Of a stretch of 17,194 nt of DNA, positions 1 through 6,328 are shown one piece after another. Both the position numbers and the translations under genes were made by a program. The notes under the pieces are model-generated. The model saw nothing but the letters and a program-made list of their open reading frames with translations. It was not told the origin of the DNA and searched no databases. Each line of letters opens with the position of its first letter. Position 1 is the stretch's first letter. The stretch comes from Paratractidigestivibacter sp963630635 (GTDB taxonomy: Bacteria > Actinomycetota > Coriobacteriia > Coriobacteriales > Atopobiaceae): positions 1 to 17,194 of the forward strand of contig CAVGOA010000043.1 of the NCBI GenBank assembly GCA_963630635.1, given 5' to 3'.

Positions 1-274
1 GGCCCAGCGGGCAACCGTCCATGTAGAGAAGGGCGCCGCCGCGGTGGATTGTGCCGTCCGGATCGCCCTCGTAGACCCCGCCGGGAACCGAGACACCCAC
101 CGCCACCACGCGATCGCGGTGCGGCCGTACCAGGTCGACCAGAACGGCCACCAGCTCGTCGGCCGTCTCGAAGGCGGTGGGCAGGCTGCCGCGCGTGAGG
201 ATCCTAAAGTCCTCGTCAAGAATCGCCCACTTGACGGCGGTGCCGCCGATGTCGATGCCAAAATAGTTCTTCAT
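1..274 (-). CDS. ROK-family sugar kinase, N-terminal part (runs off left edge)
   Basis: Only the first 91 residues are inside the window. They begin MKNYFGIDIGGTAVKWAILD, with the phosphate-binding loop DIGGTxxK at residues 8-15, and continue into a VAVGVSVPGGV strand, as in ROK (repressor/ORF/kinase) glucokinase-type proteins. No helix-turn-helix precedes the kinase fold, so this should be an enzyme phosphorylating a free hexose with ATP in the cytoplasm rather than a ROK repressor. The ATG at 274 has a GGGAG Shine-Dalgarno just upstream. It starts 30 bp after the stop of the GH78-like glycosidase on the same strand, so the two are probably co-transcribed and the kinase may act on the sugar that enzyme releases. 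The substrate cannot be told from this fragment. Confidence 0.9.
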   Translation of the reverse strand, partial: MKNYFGIDIGGTAVKWAILDEDFRILTRGSLPTAFETADELVAVLVDLVRPHRDRVVAVGVSVPGGVYEGDPDGTIHRGGALLYMDGCPLG

Positions 275-304
275 GCGAGTCTCCCAAACAGCCGACCAGC
301 AGCC

Positions 305-1879
305 CTACAGCAGGTACTTGTTAATAAGATAGACCGGAGTGCAGCTCCACGCATGGCAATAGCTGTTCACGATTGGCGAGCCGTAAGGGCTAAAGTCGGG
401 CCGATCGGGGTCAAAGGCCTCCCAGAAGGTGTCGGCGCCAAGGGCGATCATCTTGCCCCAGTAGCTCTTCATGAGGTCCGTGGCCTCGTCGGTCAAACCG
501 GCCTCGAACAGGGCCTCTACCACGTGGTGGTACATGTACGGCGTGGCGATCCCGTGTACCGGGAAAAGCTCGTCTACCGTGCGCTGCATAAGGGCACGGT
601 TGGCCTCATCGTCCAAGACATGCGCCAGGGCCATCCAGACCTGACTCGCGACGTTGAACTCGTCGCCGGTCGTCACAAACAGGCCGCGCTCGGCAATAAA
701 GAGCTGCTCACGGGCATAAGTGACCATCTTGTCCAAGCGCGTGGCATAGGCAGCGGCGTCCACGTCGCCCACCAGCTCGGCCAGGTCCACAAACTGACGC
801 AAGACATAGATCGTCTCGGCCTGGCCGCACGTGTCCTTATTGAACTCGTTGGACCAGTCGACAAAGACGGGGTACGTCTTGCTGGTGACCAGGCGGCCAT
901 CGGCATCGACCATACCCAAGGTCACGTCCATCTGACGCTTGGCCACCGGGTAAAGCTCGCGAACAAAGTCCAGGTCAGGGTGGTCGCGATTGAGATCAAA
1001 CAGCACGCTAATGAAGAAGAGGCTGTACTCAAACAAGAAGGTGTCGTCGGCCACGGGACGAGGCTTGGTGAAGACGTTGGCGCTAATGCGACCGTCCTCG
1101 GCGGTCATGCCAGCAAAGAGATAAAGGCAGCGTTTGACCAGCTCAACGTTGTCAAAGGTCGCGTAGTTGGCCAGGGCCTGCAGGCGCAGATCGCCCAGCC
1201 ACAGGCGACGGTCGCGCTTGGGGCCGTCCTCAAAGACCTCCTGCATGCACTCGGCCAGGGTCTTTGCCGAGACGCGCCAGATGGCCGCCAACTCGGGGTC
1301 GTCCAGGGCCGGCGGGATGAGACTCGCCATGTCGACAGCGCTTTGCGCCTTCACACGCGGCGCCGAGAAGTGCGCGGCCCACTTAAGCGAGGTGTCAACC
1401 GCCTCGATGCGCACGTAGCGAAAACTGTAACGGCGCGAAAGCTCAAGGCGCGCGGGAAGAACATCCAGGTGAACGTATTCGTCCTGGATCCAGGCCTTGG
1501 AAAGCCAGCCGTCGTAGGAGCTGGCGTTGGCGGCAAGCTCGGCGGGAATCTCGGCGAAGCTCAGCTTAAGGAACAGCGGTGCGTCCATGGGTGAGCCCTT
1601 GGACTCGATGTCCACCGAGAAGCTGCCCACATAGTGGTCACCAAAGTCCAGGATAAGACTCTGACCTCGAGAAAGGCCTATCTGCGACAGATCATCGATG
1701 CTGGTCGCGGCAGGAACGCAGCCCCAGCCGTCCTGCTTGGCGGCGTCGGGGGCCAGCTCGACGATAGCAACAGGGGCGACGCTGGTCTCCAGGATTTTGG
1801 GCGTGTTCTTCTCGGCTTTGGCGAGAAGGGCCTCGTCGCGGTTGAAGGCAAGGTCTCGGTTGACTTGTACGAGTGCCAT
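305..1879 (-). CDS. GH78-like alpha-L-rhamnosidase-type glycosidase (cytoplasmic, short form)
   Basis: A 524-residue protein resembling the catalytic (alpha/alpha)6 barrel of bacterial alpha-L-rhamnosidases. The marks are EDGPKRDRRLWLGD at residues 217-230 (GH78 proteins have a comparable D-x-P-x-R-(D/E)-R...W-x-GD block carrying the general acid), DTFWEAFDP at 483-491 (the TTFWE-like block) and SYCHAWSCTP at 506-515. Residues 70-180 look like the beta-sandwich before the barrel. Family members are often around 900 residues with extra beta domains, so this is a reduced version. There is no signal peptide. The chosen ATG at 1879 has GAAAGGGG 6 nt upstream; the frame stays open another 35 residues to 1984, but that stretch is Pro/Arg-rich and spans a hairpin, so I exclude it. 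It sits between the MFS carrier and the ROK kinase. The exact sugar is inferred from fold only; related barrel enzymes act on other sugars. Confidence 0.78.
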   Translation of the reverse strand: MALVQVNRDLAFNRDEALLAKAEKNTPKILETSVAPVAIVELAPDAAKQDGWGCVPAATSIDDLSQIGLSRGQSLILDFGDHYVGSFSVDIESKGSPMDAPLFLKLSFAEIPAELAANASSYDGWLSKAWIQDEYVHLDVLPARLELSRRYSFRYVRIEAVDTSLKWAAHFSAPRVKAQSAVDMASLIPPALDDPELAAIWRVSAKTLAECMQEVFEDGPKRDRRLWLGDLRLQALANYATFDNVELVKRCLYLFAGMTAEDGRISANVFTKPRPVADDTFLFEYSLFFISVLFDLNRDHPDLDFVRELYPVAKRQMDVTLGMVDADGRLVTSKTYPVFVDWSNEFNKDTCGQAETIYVLRQFVDLAELVGDVDAAAYATRLDKMVTYAREQLFIAERGLFVTTGDEFNVASQVWMALAHVLDDEANRALMQRTVDELFPVHGIATPYMYHHVVEALFEAGLTDEATDLMKSYWGKMIALGADTFWEAFDPDRPDFSPYGSPIVNSYCHAWSCTPVYLINKYLL

Positions 1880-1952
1880 GGGGCACCCCTTTCTTTTGAG
1901 GCGAGTAGGGCGTATTGGGTAGGGAGAGTTGCGGCGGATTGAAAGTACGGGG

Positions 1953-1982
1953 GCGGGACGAGGCGGGGGTGCCTCGTCCCGC
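1953..1982 (-). terminator. Perfect 12-bp hairpin in the carrier-glycosidase spacer
   Basis: A perfect inverted repeat, arms 1953-1964 and 1971-1982 with a 6-nt loop, in the 210-bp spacer between the MFS stop and the glycosidase start. Read on the minus strand it is followed by a C-run rather than a T-run, so it does not look like a standard intrinsic terminator. It may be a partial terminator, an RNA-stabilising element that sets different expression of the two cistrons, or part of a leader. A weaker GGTCTCG/CGAGACC pair lies nearer the carrier stop. Confidence 0.4.
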
Positions 1983-2089
1983 ATGAAAGGGAGCCGCGCG
2001 ACCTGGGCCCCGGGAAAAGCTCAGGCTGGCCGCTTAACCTGTGGTCTCGGCAGAGCATGCGCCCGGAGGGAGGCGAGACCCGGCGGGCC

Positions 2090-3379
2090 TTAGTCCACGT
2101 TCTTGATCAACAGGATAAAGACGACGCCAACAAGGATAAGAGCCGCGGCAATGGGGAAGGCAAGGAAATACGAGCCAGTGTTCACGACGATGACCGAGGT
2201 CAGCACGGGGCCTAAGATCTGGCCGATGGTGTTAGCGATGTTGAGGATGCCCAGATCCTTGCCGGCGTTTTCCTGATCGGGCAGGACATCGACGTTAAGC
2301 GCCTGGTCAACCGATGAGTACACGCCGTAACCCAGGCCGGCAAAGAGGGCAAAGATGTACATCGAGAAGGCGCTCTTCAGAAGCCACGGGGCGGCGATAC
2401 CCACGCAGATCATGGCGCAGGCCACGACGATGATGGGCTTGCGGCGGCCGATCTTATCAGAAACGGTGCCCGAGGTAAGCGACGCCACAAACGAGACGAC
2501 CATGGTCACGACGGACATCTTGGCAAGTACAGCGCCGGCGTCGGTCACAGAAAGGCCAACGTACTTCTCAAGGATGTAGAGCTGGTAGCCGTTGATGCAA
2601 AAGTAGCCAAAGATGAAGAGTAGGCGGCCAAAAAGAGCCAGGTAGAAGTCACGGCAGTTCTTGGTGGGCGGGATGAACATGCGAAGGATCGACGAGAGCC
2701 GGAACTTCTCGGCGGCTTCTCCGGGGGCAAGGGCGGCGGACTTCTCGATAGGCCAAATGAGGACGGTCAGGATGCCCGAGCAGACCCAGGCCACGGTGCC
2801 AAAGAGAAAGCCGGGGACGGGATTGGTGAGAAAGATAGAACCCAGGATGGAGCCCACGGACTGCCCGATGGTGGCGCCGGCGCCGTAGAAGGCCGAGAGC
2901 GTGCCGCGCTTGTTAAGCGGGATGCGGTCCGAGAGGACGGCAATCGAGGGGCCAAGCATGCAGTTGAGGCCCACCTGCAGCGCGCACCACGAGGCCACGA
3001 TCATCGGCAGCGTCACGGCCACCGAGGTGCTGTAGTAAGCCGCGGCGCAGATGATGCCGCCCGCCACGATAAAGGGCGTACGCTTGCCAAAGCGGCTGCG
3101 GCAGTGGTCGGAAAGGGCGCCAAAGACCAGGTTGGAGACCAGGGCAAAGACCATGCCAAAGGAGTTCATGGCTGCCAAGATCTGCTCGCCGGTCATGCCA
3201 ATGTCCAGAGTGTTGAAGCGCTCGGGGAGAAGGACGTTTGAGGCCATCGAGCCCGCGCCCATCCACATGATGCCAAAGATGATGAAGCCCACCATGAAGC
3301 GCCAAAGCGAGGCCTTGGGCAGCGGCTGGCCCGTGTCTGGGGCAATGATCGAGGCGTCAATAGTTGTCTCTTGGCTCAT
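2090..3379 (-). CDS. MFS sugar/glycoside transporter (GPH-like)
   Basis: A 429-residue membrane protein with about twelve hydrophobic segments starting near residue 27. The loop between TM2 and TM3 reads SDHCRSRFGKRTPF (90-103), the (S/G)D-x-x-x-x-R-x-G-(R/K)-R motif typical of glycoside-pentoside-hexuronide-type carriers. The matching loop in the second half is SDKIGRRKP (307-315). Members are secondary transporters in the cytoplasmic membrane, usually driven by H+ or Na+. The ATG has an AGAAAGGA ribosome site. It is the first gene of the probable minus-strand sugar operon, divergent from tetR, with two palindromic operators in the shared intergenic region. This suggests it is the main target of the regulator. 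Substrate is inferred from context to be a small glycoside, possibly rhamnose-containing. Confidence 0.88.
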   Translation of the reverse strand: MSQETTIDASIIAPDTGQPLPKASLWRFMVGFIIFGIMWMGAGSMASNVLLPERFNTLDIGMTGEQILAAMNSFGMVFALVSNLVFGALSDHCRSRFGKRTPFIVAGGIICAAAYYSTSVAVTLPMIVASWCALQVGLNCMLGPSIAVLSDRIPLNKRGTLSAFYGAGATIGQSVGSILGSIFLTNPVPGFLFGTVAWVCSGILTVLIWPIEKSAALAPGEAAEKFRLSSILRMFIPPTKNCRDFYLALFGRLLFIFGYFCINGYQLYILEKYVGLSVTDAGAVLAKMSVVTMVVSFVASLTSGTVSDKIGRRKPIIVVACAMICVGIAAPWLLKSAFSMYIFALFAGLGYGVYSSVDQALNVDVLPDQENAGKDLGILNIANTIGQILGPVLTSVIVVNTGSYFLAFPIAAALILVGVVFILLIKNVD

Positions 3380-3394
3380 TGTGCTGTTCCTTTC

Positions 3395-3404
3395 TAAACG
3401 TTTA
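3395..3404. promoter_or_regulatory. Palindrome TAAACGTTTA in the MFS leader (possible LacI-type operator)
   Basis: A perfect 10-bp palindrome with central CG, the core shape of many LacI/GalR-family operators. It lies just upstream of, and touching, the ribosome site of the carrier gene. No LacI-family gene is in the window, so a global or distant regulator would be needed. A 10-bp palindrome can occur by chance, so confidence is low. Confidence 0.35.
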
Positions 3405-3420
3405 CCTGTGTTTTAATTGG

Positions 3421-3434
3421 TTACAGCGCTGTAA
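3421..3434. promoter_or_regulatory. Operator 1, TTACAGCGCTGTAA (probable TetR site)
   Basis: A perfect 14-bp palindrome between the divergent carrier and regulator genes. A second copy of the same consensus, TTACAGnnCTGTAA, starts 46 bp away. On the minus strand a weak -35-like TTGTCG (3442-3447) lies upstream of it, with TGTAAC/TAACCA in -10 position, so the site would sit within the carrier promoter, where a bound repressor would block RNA polymerase. Assignment to the adjacent TetR protein is inference from position and symmetry. Confidence 0.7.
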
Positions 3435-3466
3435 GCTTTATCGACAAGAGGGATAGTACGGCGAAG

Positions 3467-3480
3467 TTACAGGTCTGTAA
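3467..3480. promoter_or_regulatory. Operator 2, TTACAGGTCTGTAA (probable TetR site)
   Basis: Second copy of the palindrome, with the outer six bases on each side identical to operator 1 and only the two central bases changed (GT for CG). The 46-bp start-to-start spacing is about four helical turns, allowing two dimers on one face. It lies 160 bp before the tetR start, so it could also serve autoregulation. Confidence 0.7.
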
Positions 3481-3602
3481 GTGCATTTCCGGTGAACGGT
3501 CGATTGAAGCGCTTTAACGGTTTGCTTTTTGCGAAAAAGAGCCGGTTTTCGAACGGGCTTTCGCGTTTGGCTATAGAGTTGAGAGCTGGGTTTAGGATTT
3601 CA

Positions 3603-3625
3603 CGGCGCCGAGCGCGCCGCTTTTT
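3603..3625 (+). promoter_or_regulatory. GC hairpin plus T5 in the tetR leader
   Basis: CGGCGC (3603-3608) pairs with GCGCCG (3614-3619) around a 5-nt loop, followed by C and five T (3621-3625). The Shine-Dalgarno GAAGGA begins three bases after the T-run. This has the layout of a short intrinsic terminator sitting against a ribosome site, and a closely similar element precedes the gene at 6329. It could be an attenuator or only a GC-rich leader. Confidence 0.4.
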
Positions 3626-3639
3626 ACGAAGGACGCTTG

Positions 3640-4275
3640 ATGACAGACAAGAAAAGGGCGGCGGCGCCCAACACCCCCGCGGCGCAGGAGCGTCGCGACC
3701 AGATTGTTAAGGCTGCCGTCAAGGTCATCAACGAGTCGGGCCTGGCAGGCTTCTCGCTTCCTGCCGTGGCGGCCGAGGTTGGGATCAGCCATGTCGCCGT
3801 CTTGCACTACATGGGCAGCAAGAAGGATCTGCTACTCGAGGTAATCAAGCGCGCCTATGACAAGCAGCCCGGCGAAGTCGAGTTTCTGCAGGCCTACCGC
3901 CCCGGCGGATCGTGCGAAGGTGAGCGGCCCCTCATCCCCCGGTACGCACGCATGATTGTCGAGGCTAACGCCGGCCGGCGCGAGCTGGTGCTTTTGTTCC
4001 ATACCCTCAACGTGGATGCGTGCCTGCCCGGCAGCATCACGCACGAGTACTTCCTCGAGCGCACGCACGACGCGCTGGACAAAGACGGCGTCGAGCTGCC
4101 GTGGCTTGTGCCAGAAGGAGTCAATGTCCAGACGGCTTTCTCGTGCACCTGGGCAGCGATCTACGGGTTGGAGGGCCGCTGGCTTGAGGCGCCCGACGAG
4201 GTCGACCTTCTTGCCGAGTGGGCCCGTTTCGAGGACTTTTTGTATCCCCTGCCCCAGTGGGAGGGCTTTAGGTAG
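3640..4275 (+). CDS. TetR/AcrR-family transcriptional regulator
   Basis: A 211-residue protein. Residues 18-70 form the TetR DNA-binding domain: ERRDQIVKAAVKVINESG, then FSLPAVAAEVGISHVAVLHYM (38-58) as the helix-turn-helix, then GSKKDLLLEVI. The remainder is the helical ligand-binding and dimerisation domain, which is too divergent to name an inducer. The ATG at 3640 is preferred over the TTG codon just before it, because GAAGGA ends 6 nt upstream of the ATG. It is transcribed away from the MFS carrier, with two palindromes between them, so it most likely represses the sugar genes and is released by a sugar or glycoside. The GH2 gene converges on it with a 27-bp gap and no clear terminator. 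Confidence 0.9.
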   Translation: MTDKKRAAAPNTPAAQERRDQIVKAAVKVINESGLAGFSLPAVAAEVGISHVAVLHYMGSKKDLLLEVIKRAYDKQPGEVEFLQAYRPGGSCEGERPLIPRYARMIVEANAGRRELVLLFHTLNVDACLPGSITHEYFLERTHDALDKDGVELPWLVPEGVNVQTAFSCTWAAIYGLEGRWLEAPDEVDLLAEWARFEDFLYPLPQWEGFR

Positions 4276-4302
4276 GCGATTTTGGGGGGCGGAAGCCAAC
4301 GG

Positions 4303-6084
4303 CTAGGGAGCGAGCTTGTTGACGCGGCGGTCGTAGGTGAGAAGGCCGTTGACCTCCTCTTCCACGTCGCTGACTTGCGTGTACACAAAGCCGGCGCAAC
4401 CCTGGGTCTCAAGGGCGTCGGCGGCGGCCAGCTGGGCGGCCACTTCGCGACGGAAGGCAGCGGCATCTGCGGCGGCGCCGTAGCCGTAGGCAGTCTCGCG
4501 AGAGACGTGGCCGGCAACGGCAAGCGCCACGCCGCCGAACTCCGAGAGCAGGTAGGCGCGGCCGGTCTTGGCGGCGCGAGGCTCGGAACCCAGTGGACGG
4601 AAGTAGTTGTGGATGCTCCAAAAATCGCCCACCGCCTGGTCGTACCAGCCGCTCGTCGCGTCGATCGCGCGCGTGGGATCAAGCGTGCGCACGCGCCGGG
4701 CAGCCGTGGCGGCGTCAAACTGCCCCCAACCCTCGTTAAAAAGGCACCAGACAATCACGCTTGGGTGATTGCGCAGCAGGTCAACCATGCCATCGCAAGT
4801 CGCAAGCCACTCCTCGCGGTAGGCGGGTTCGCCCGCGCCCAGATCACGCCAGGCGCGCTCACCGGTGTCGCGCTTGGCCGCCCACGACGCGCGGAACAAC
4901 GTGGGCTTGTGGCTCGTGTGCCACAGCGAGTACGGCTCCGTCCCGCCCGAAGGGACATCCTGCATCACCAGCATGCCCAGGCGGTCGCACATCGCATAGA
5001 AGCGGCCGTCCTCGACCTTGATATGCTTGCGCAGCAGGTTACAGCCGGCGTCGCGCATGGCGCGGATGTCGTGCTCGAGGGCCTCAGGCGCGGGCGGGGT
5101 CATAAGGCCGTCTGGCCAATAGCCCTGGTCAAGGACGCCGCGAAGAAAAACAGGCTTGCCATTAAGGTGGACGCGTCGCACGCCGGCGTCGTCCGGGCGG
5201 GCCTCGACCGTGCGGATGCCAAAGTAGCTGTGAACGGTGTCGTCGCCGCAGGTTAGTACAACGTTGTACAGGTACGGATCCTCGGGCGACCACAGGCGCG
5301 GGCTGGGCACGTCGACACGCAGGGGCTCGGCGGCAGGTCCGGTCACGCAGGCCACCTCGCGCTCGCCATCCAAGATGCGAGCCGTGACCTTAGCGGCAGG
5401 GTCTGTCGCACAAACATGCAGCTCAACGTGACCGTCCAAGCCGGCATCGACGCCCAACGAGGTCAAATGCACCGCAGGCACGACCTCCATCCAAACGTCG
5501 CGCCAAATGCCCGACTGCCCCGTGTACCAAATTCCGCCGGGCTTCGAGCTTTGCTTGCCGCGCAGCTGCGAGCCGGTGTCGCCGGGGTCGATCACACGCA
5601 CGCGAAGCTCGCCCGCACCATCGCCGCCCGCCAGAAGCGCGTCGGTGATGTCAAAGCTAAACGGCAGGTAGGCACCCTTGTGCTCCCCCACCTCAACACC
5701 GTTAACCCACACGGTGCACGCCCAGTCCACAGCCTCGAAGTGCAGGATGGCCCGGCGACCGCCGCTCAAGTCTGGCACCTCGACCTCACGCCGATACCAC
5801 AGCTCGGCGCCGGCAGGGACCTTCTCGCCAATGCCAGAAAGCGAGGCCTCGGGCGAGAAGGGCACGCGAATCTGCCGGTCAAAGGCCTGCGCCTCGCCCA
5901 CGCAGAAGTCCCACCAACCATTGAGGCTCACCGCACCGTCGCGGCAAAACTGCGGCCGCGGATGGGTCCACGCGGGCTTCTCGCCAGCCAAAATCTTCTC
6001 GCCCCACGGAGTCAAAAGGGGAGTCAAAGGCTGGTCAGAAGGCTCCTTTTGAGCCGCCGCAAGCACGCGTTTGATATCAAGCAT
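4303..6084 (-). CDS. Glycoside hydrolase family 2 enzyme (beta-galactosidase/beta-glucuronidase type)
   Basis: A 593-residue GH2 protein. Residues about 45-205 are the jelly-roll sugar-binding domain (LNGWWDFCVG; GGIWYTGQSGIWRDVWME near 183-200), about 206-300 the Ig-like domain, and 305-590 the TIM barrel. The acid/base Glu is E451 in NHPSVIVWCLFNEGWGQ, and the nucleophile is probably E515 in YLLSEFGGVAL. It lacks the extra domains of LacZ (about 1020 residues) and any signal peptide, so it is cytoplasmic. The ATG at 6084 was chosen because GGGAGG lies 5 nt upstream; an in-frame ATG at 6168 would add 28 residues but would overlap the TATAAT promoter box. A convincing retaining hydrolase, but galactoside, glucuronide, mannoside or arabinoside activity cannot be told apart here. 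Proximity to the rhamnosidase, carrier and TetR suggests a shared glycan programme. Confidence 0.88.
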   Translation of the reverse strand: MLDIKRVLAAAQKEPSDQPLTPLLTPWGEKILAGEKPAWTHPRPQFCRDGAVSLNGWWDFCVGEAQAFDRQIRVPFSPEASLSGIGEKVPAGAELWYRREVEVPDLSGGRRAILHFEAVDWACTVWVNGVEVGEHKGAYLPFSFDITDALLAGGDGAGELRVRVIDPGDTGSQLRGKQSSKPGGIWYTGQSGIWRDVWMEVVPAVHLTSLGVDAGLDGHVELHVCATDPAAKVTARILDGEREVACVTGPAAEPLRVDVPSPRLWSPEDPYLYNVVLTCGDDTVHSYFGIRTVEARPDDAGVRRVHLNGKPVFLRGVLDQGYWPDGLMTPPAPEALEHDIRAMRDAGCNLLRKHIKVEDGRFYAMCDRLGMLVMQDVPSGGTEPYSLWHTSHKPTLFRASWAAKRDTGERAWRDLGAGEPAYREEWLATCDGMVDLLRNHPSVIVWCLFNEGWGQFDAATAARRVRTLDPTRAIDATSGWYDQAVGDFWSIHNYFRPLGSEPRAAKTGRAYLLSEFGGVALAVAGHVSRETAYGYGAAADAAAFRREVAAQLAAADALETQGCAGFVYTQVSDVEEEVNGLLTYDRRVNKLAP

Positions 6085-6141
6085 GATGTCCTCCCGCTTC
6101 CCCGCTGCCCGCCTGACCAGCGCGGCATTTGTAACGCCGCC

Positions 6142-6147
6142 ATTATA
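6142..6147 (-). promoter_or_regulatory. Consensus -10 box TATAAT for the GH2 gene
   Basis: A perfect TATAAT on the minus strand in a very GC-rich setting, 58 bp upstream of the GH2 ATG at 6084. The best -35 candidate, TTCGTG at 18-nt spacing, is poor, so the promoter may need an activator or rely on the -10. The transcript would begin near 6135. Confidence 0.5.
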
Positions 6148-6250
6148 GCCGCACGCGCCTGGCTGCACGAAACCGCGGGGCTTCTCATCGCCTTCGCCTT
6201 AGCGAGAAAAACCTACCGGCCGGGCCACTCGTCTGCCCGCCTGATTACGA

Positions 6251-6278
6251 TTTGGTCCGCGGGGTAGTAAGGTAGAGA
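6251..6278 (+). promoter_or_regulatory. Weak candidate promoter for the LOTUS-DUF3825 gene
   Basis: TTTGGT (6251-6256) and TAGAGA (6273-6278) are separated by 16 nt, in an otherwise featureless AT-richer patch 50 bp before the start codon. Both boxes are imperfect; they are listed only because the gene diverges from GH2 and needs its own promoter in this 244-bp gap. Confidence 0.25.
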
Positions 6279-6292
6279 ATTGCGAAACTGCC

Positions 6293-6315
6293 GCGCGCCC
6301 GCGAGCGCGCTTTTT
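6293..6315 (+). promoter_or_regulatory. GC hairpin plus T5 in the leader of the LOTUS-DUF3825 gene
   Basis: GCGCGC (6293-6298) pairs with GCGCGC (6305-6310) around a 6-nt loop, followed directly by five T (6311-6315) and then the AGAAAGG ribosome site. It is terminator-like but lies inside the leader just before the start codon. It shares the string CGAGCGCGC and the T5-A run with the element ahead of tetR. Confidence 0.4.
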
Positions 6316-6328
6316 AGAAAGGCCGGTC

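Noticed and set aside
44..1594. Open frame of 516 codons on the plus strand, opposite the GH78-like and ROK genes
   Set aside because: Its translation has no recognisable domain and is the antisense shadow of clear minus-strand genes in GC-rich DNA.
1880..1984. 35-residue N-terminal extension of the GH78-like protein
   Set aside because: Arg/Pro-rich, overlaps the 12-bp hairpin and lacks a ribosome site, whereas GAAAGGGG precedes the ATG at 1879.
6128..6140. Possible half operator (TTTGTAA) near the GH2 promoter
   Set aside because: Only part of one half of the TTACAGnnCTGTAA palindrome matches, so TetR control of GH2 cannot be supported from this.
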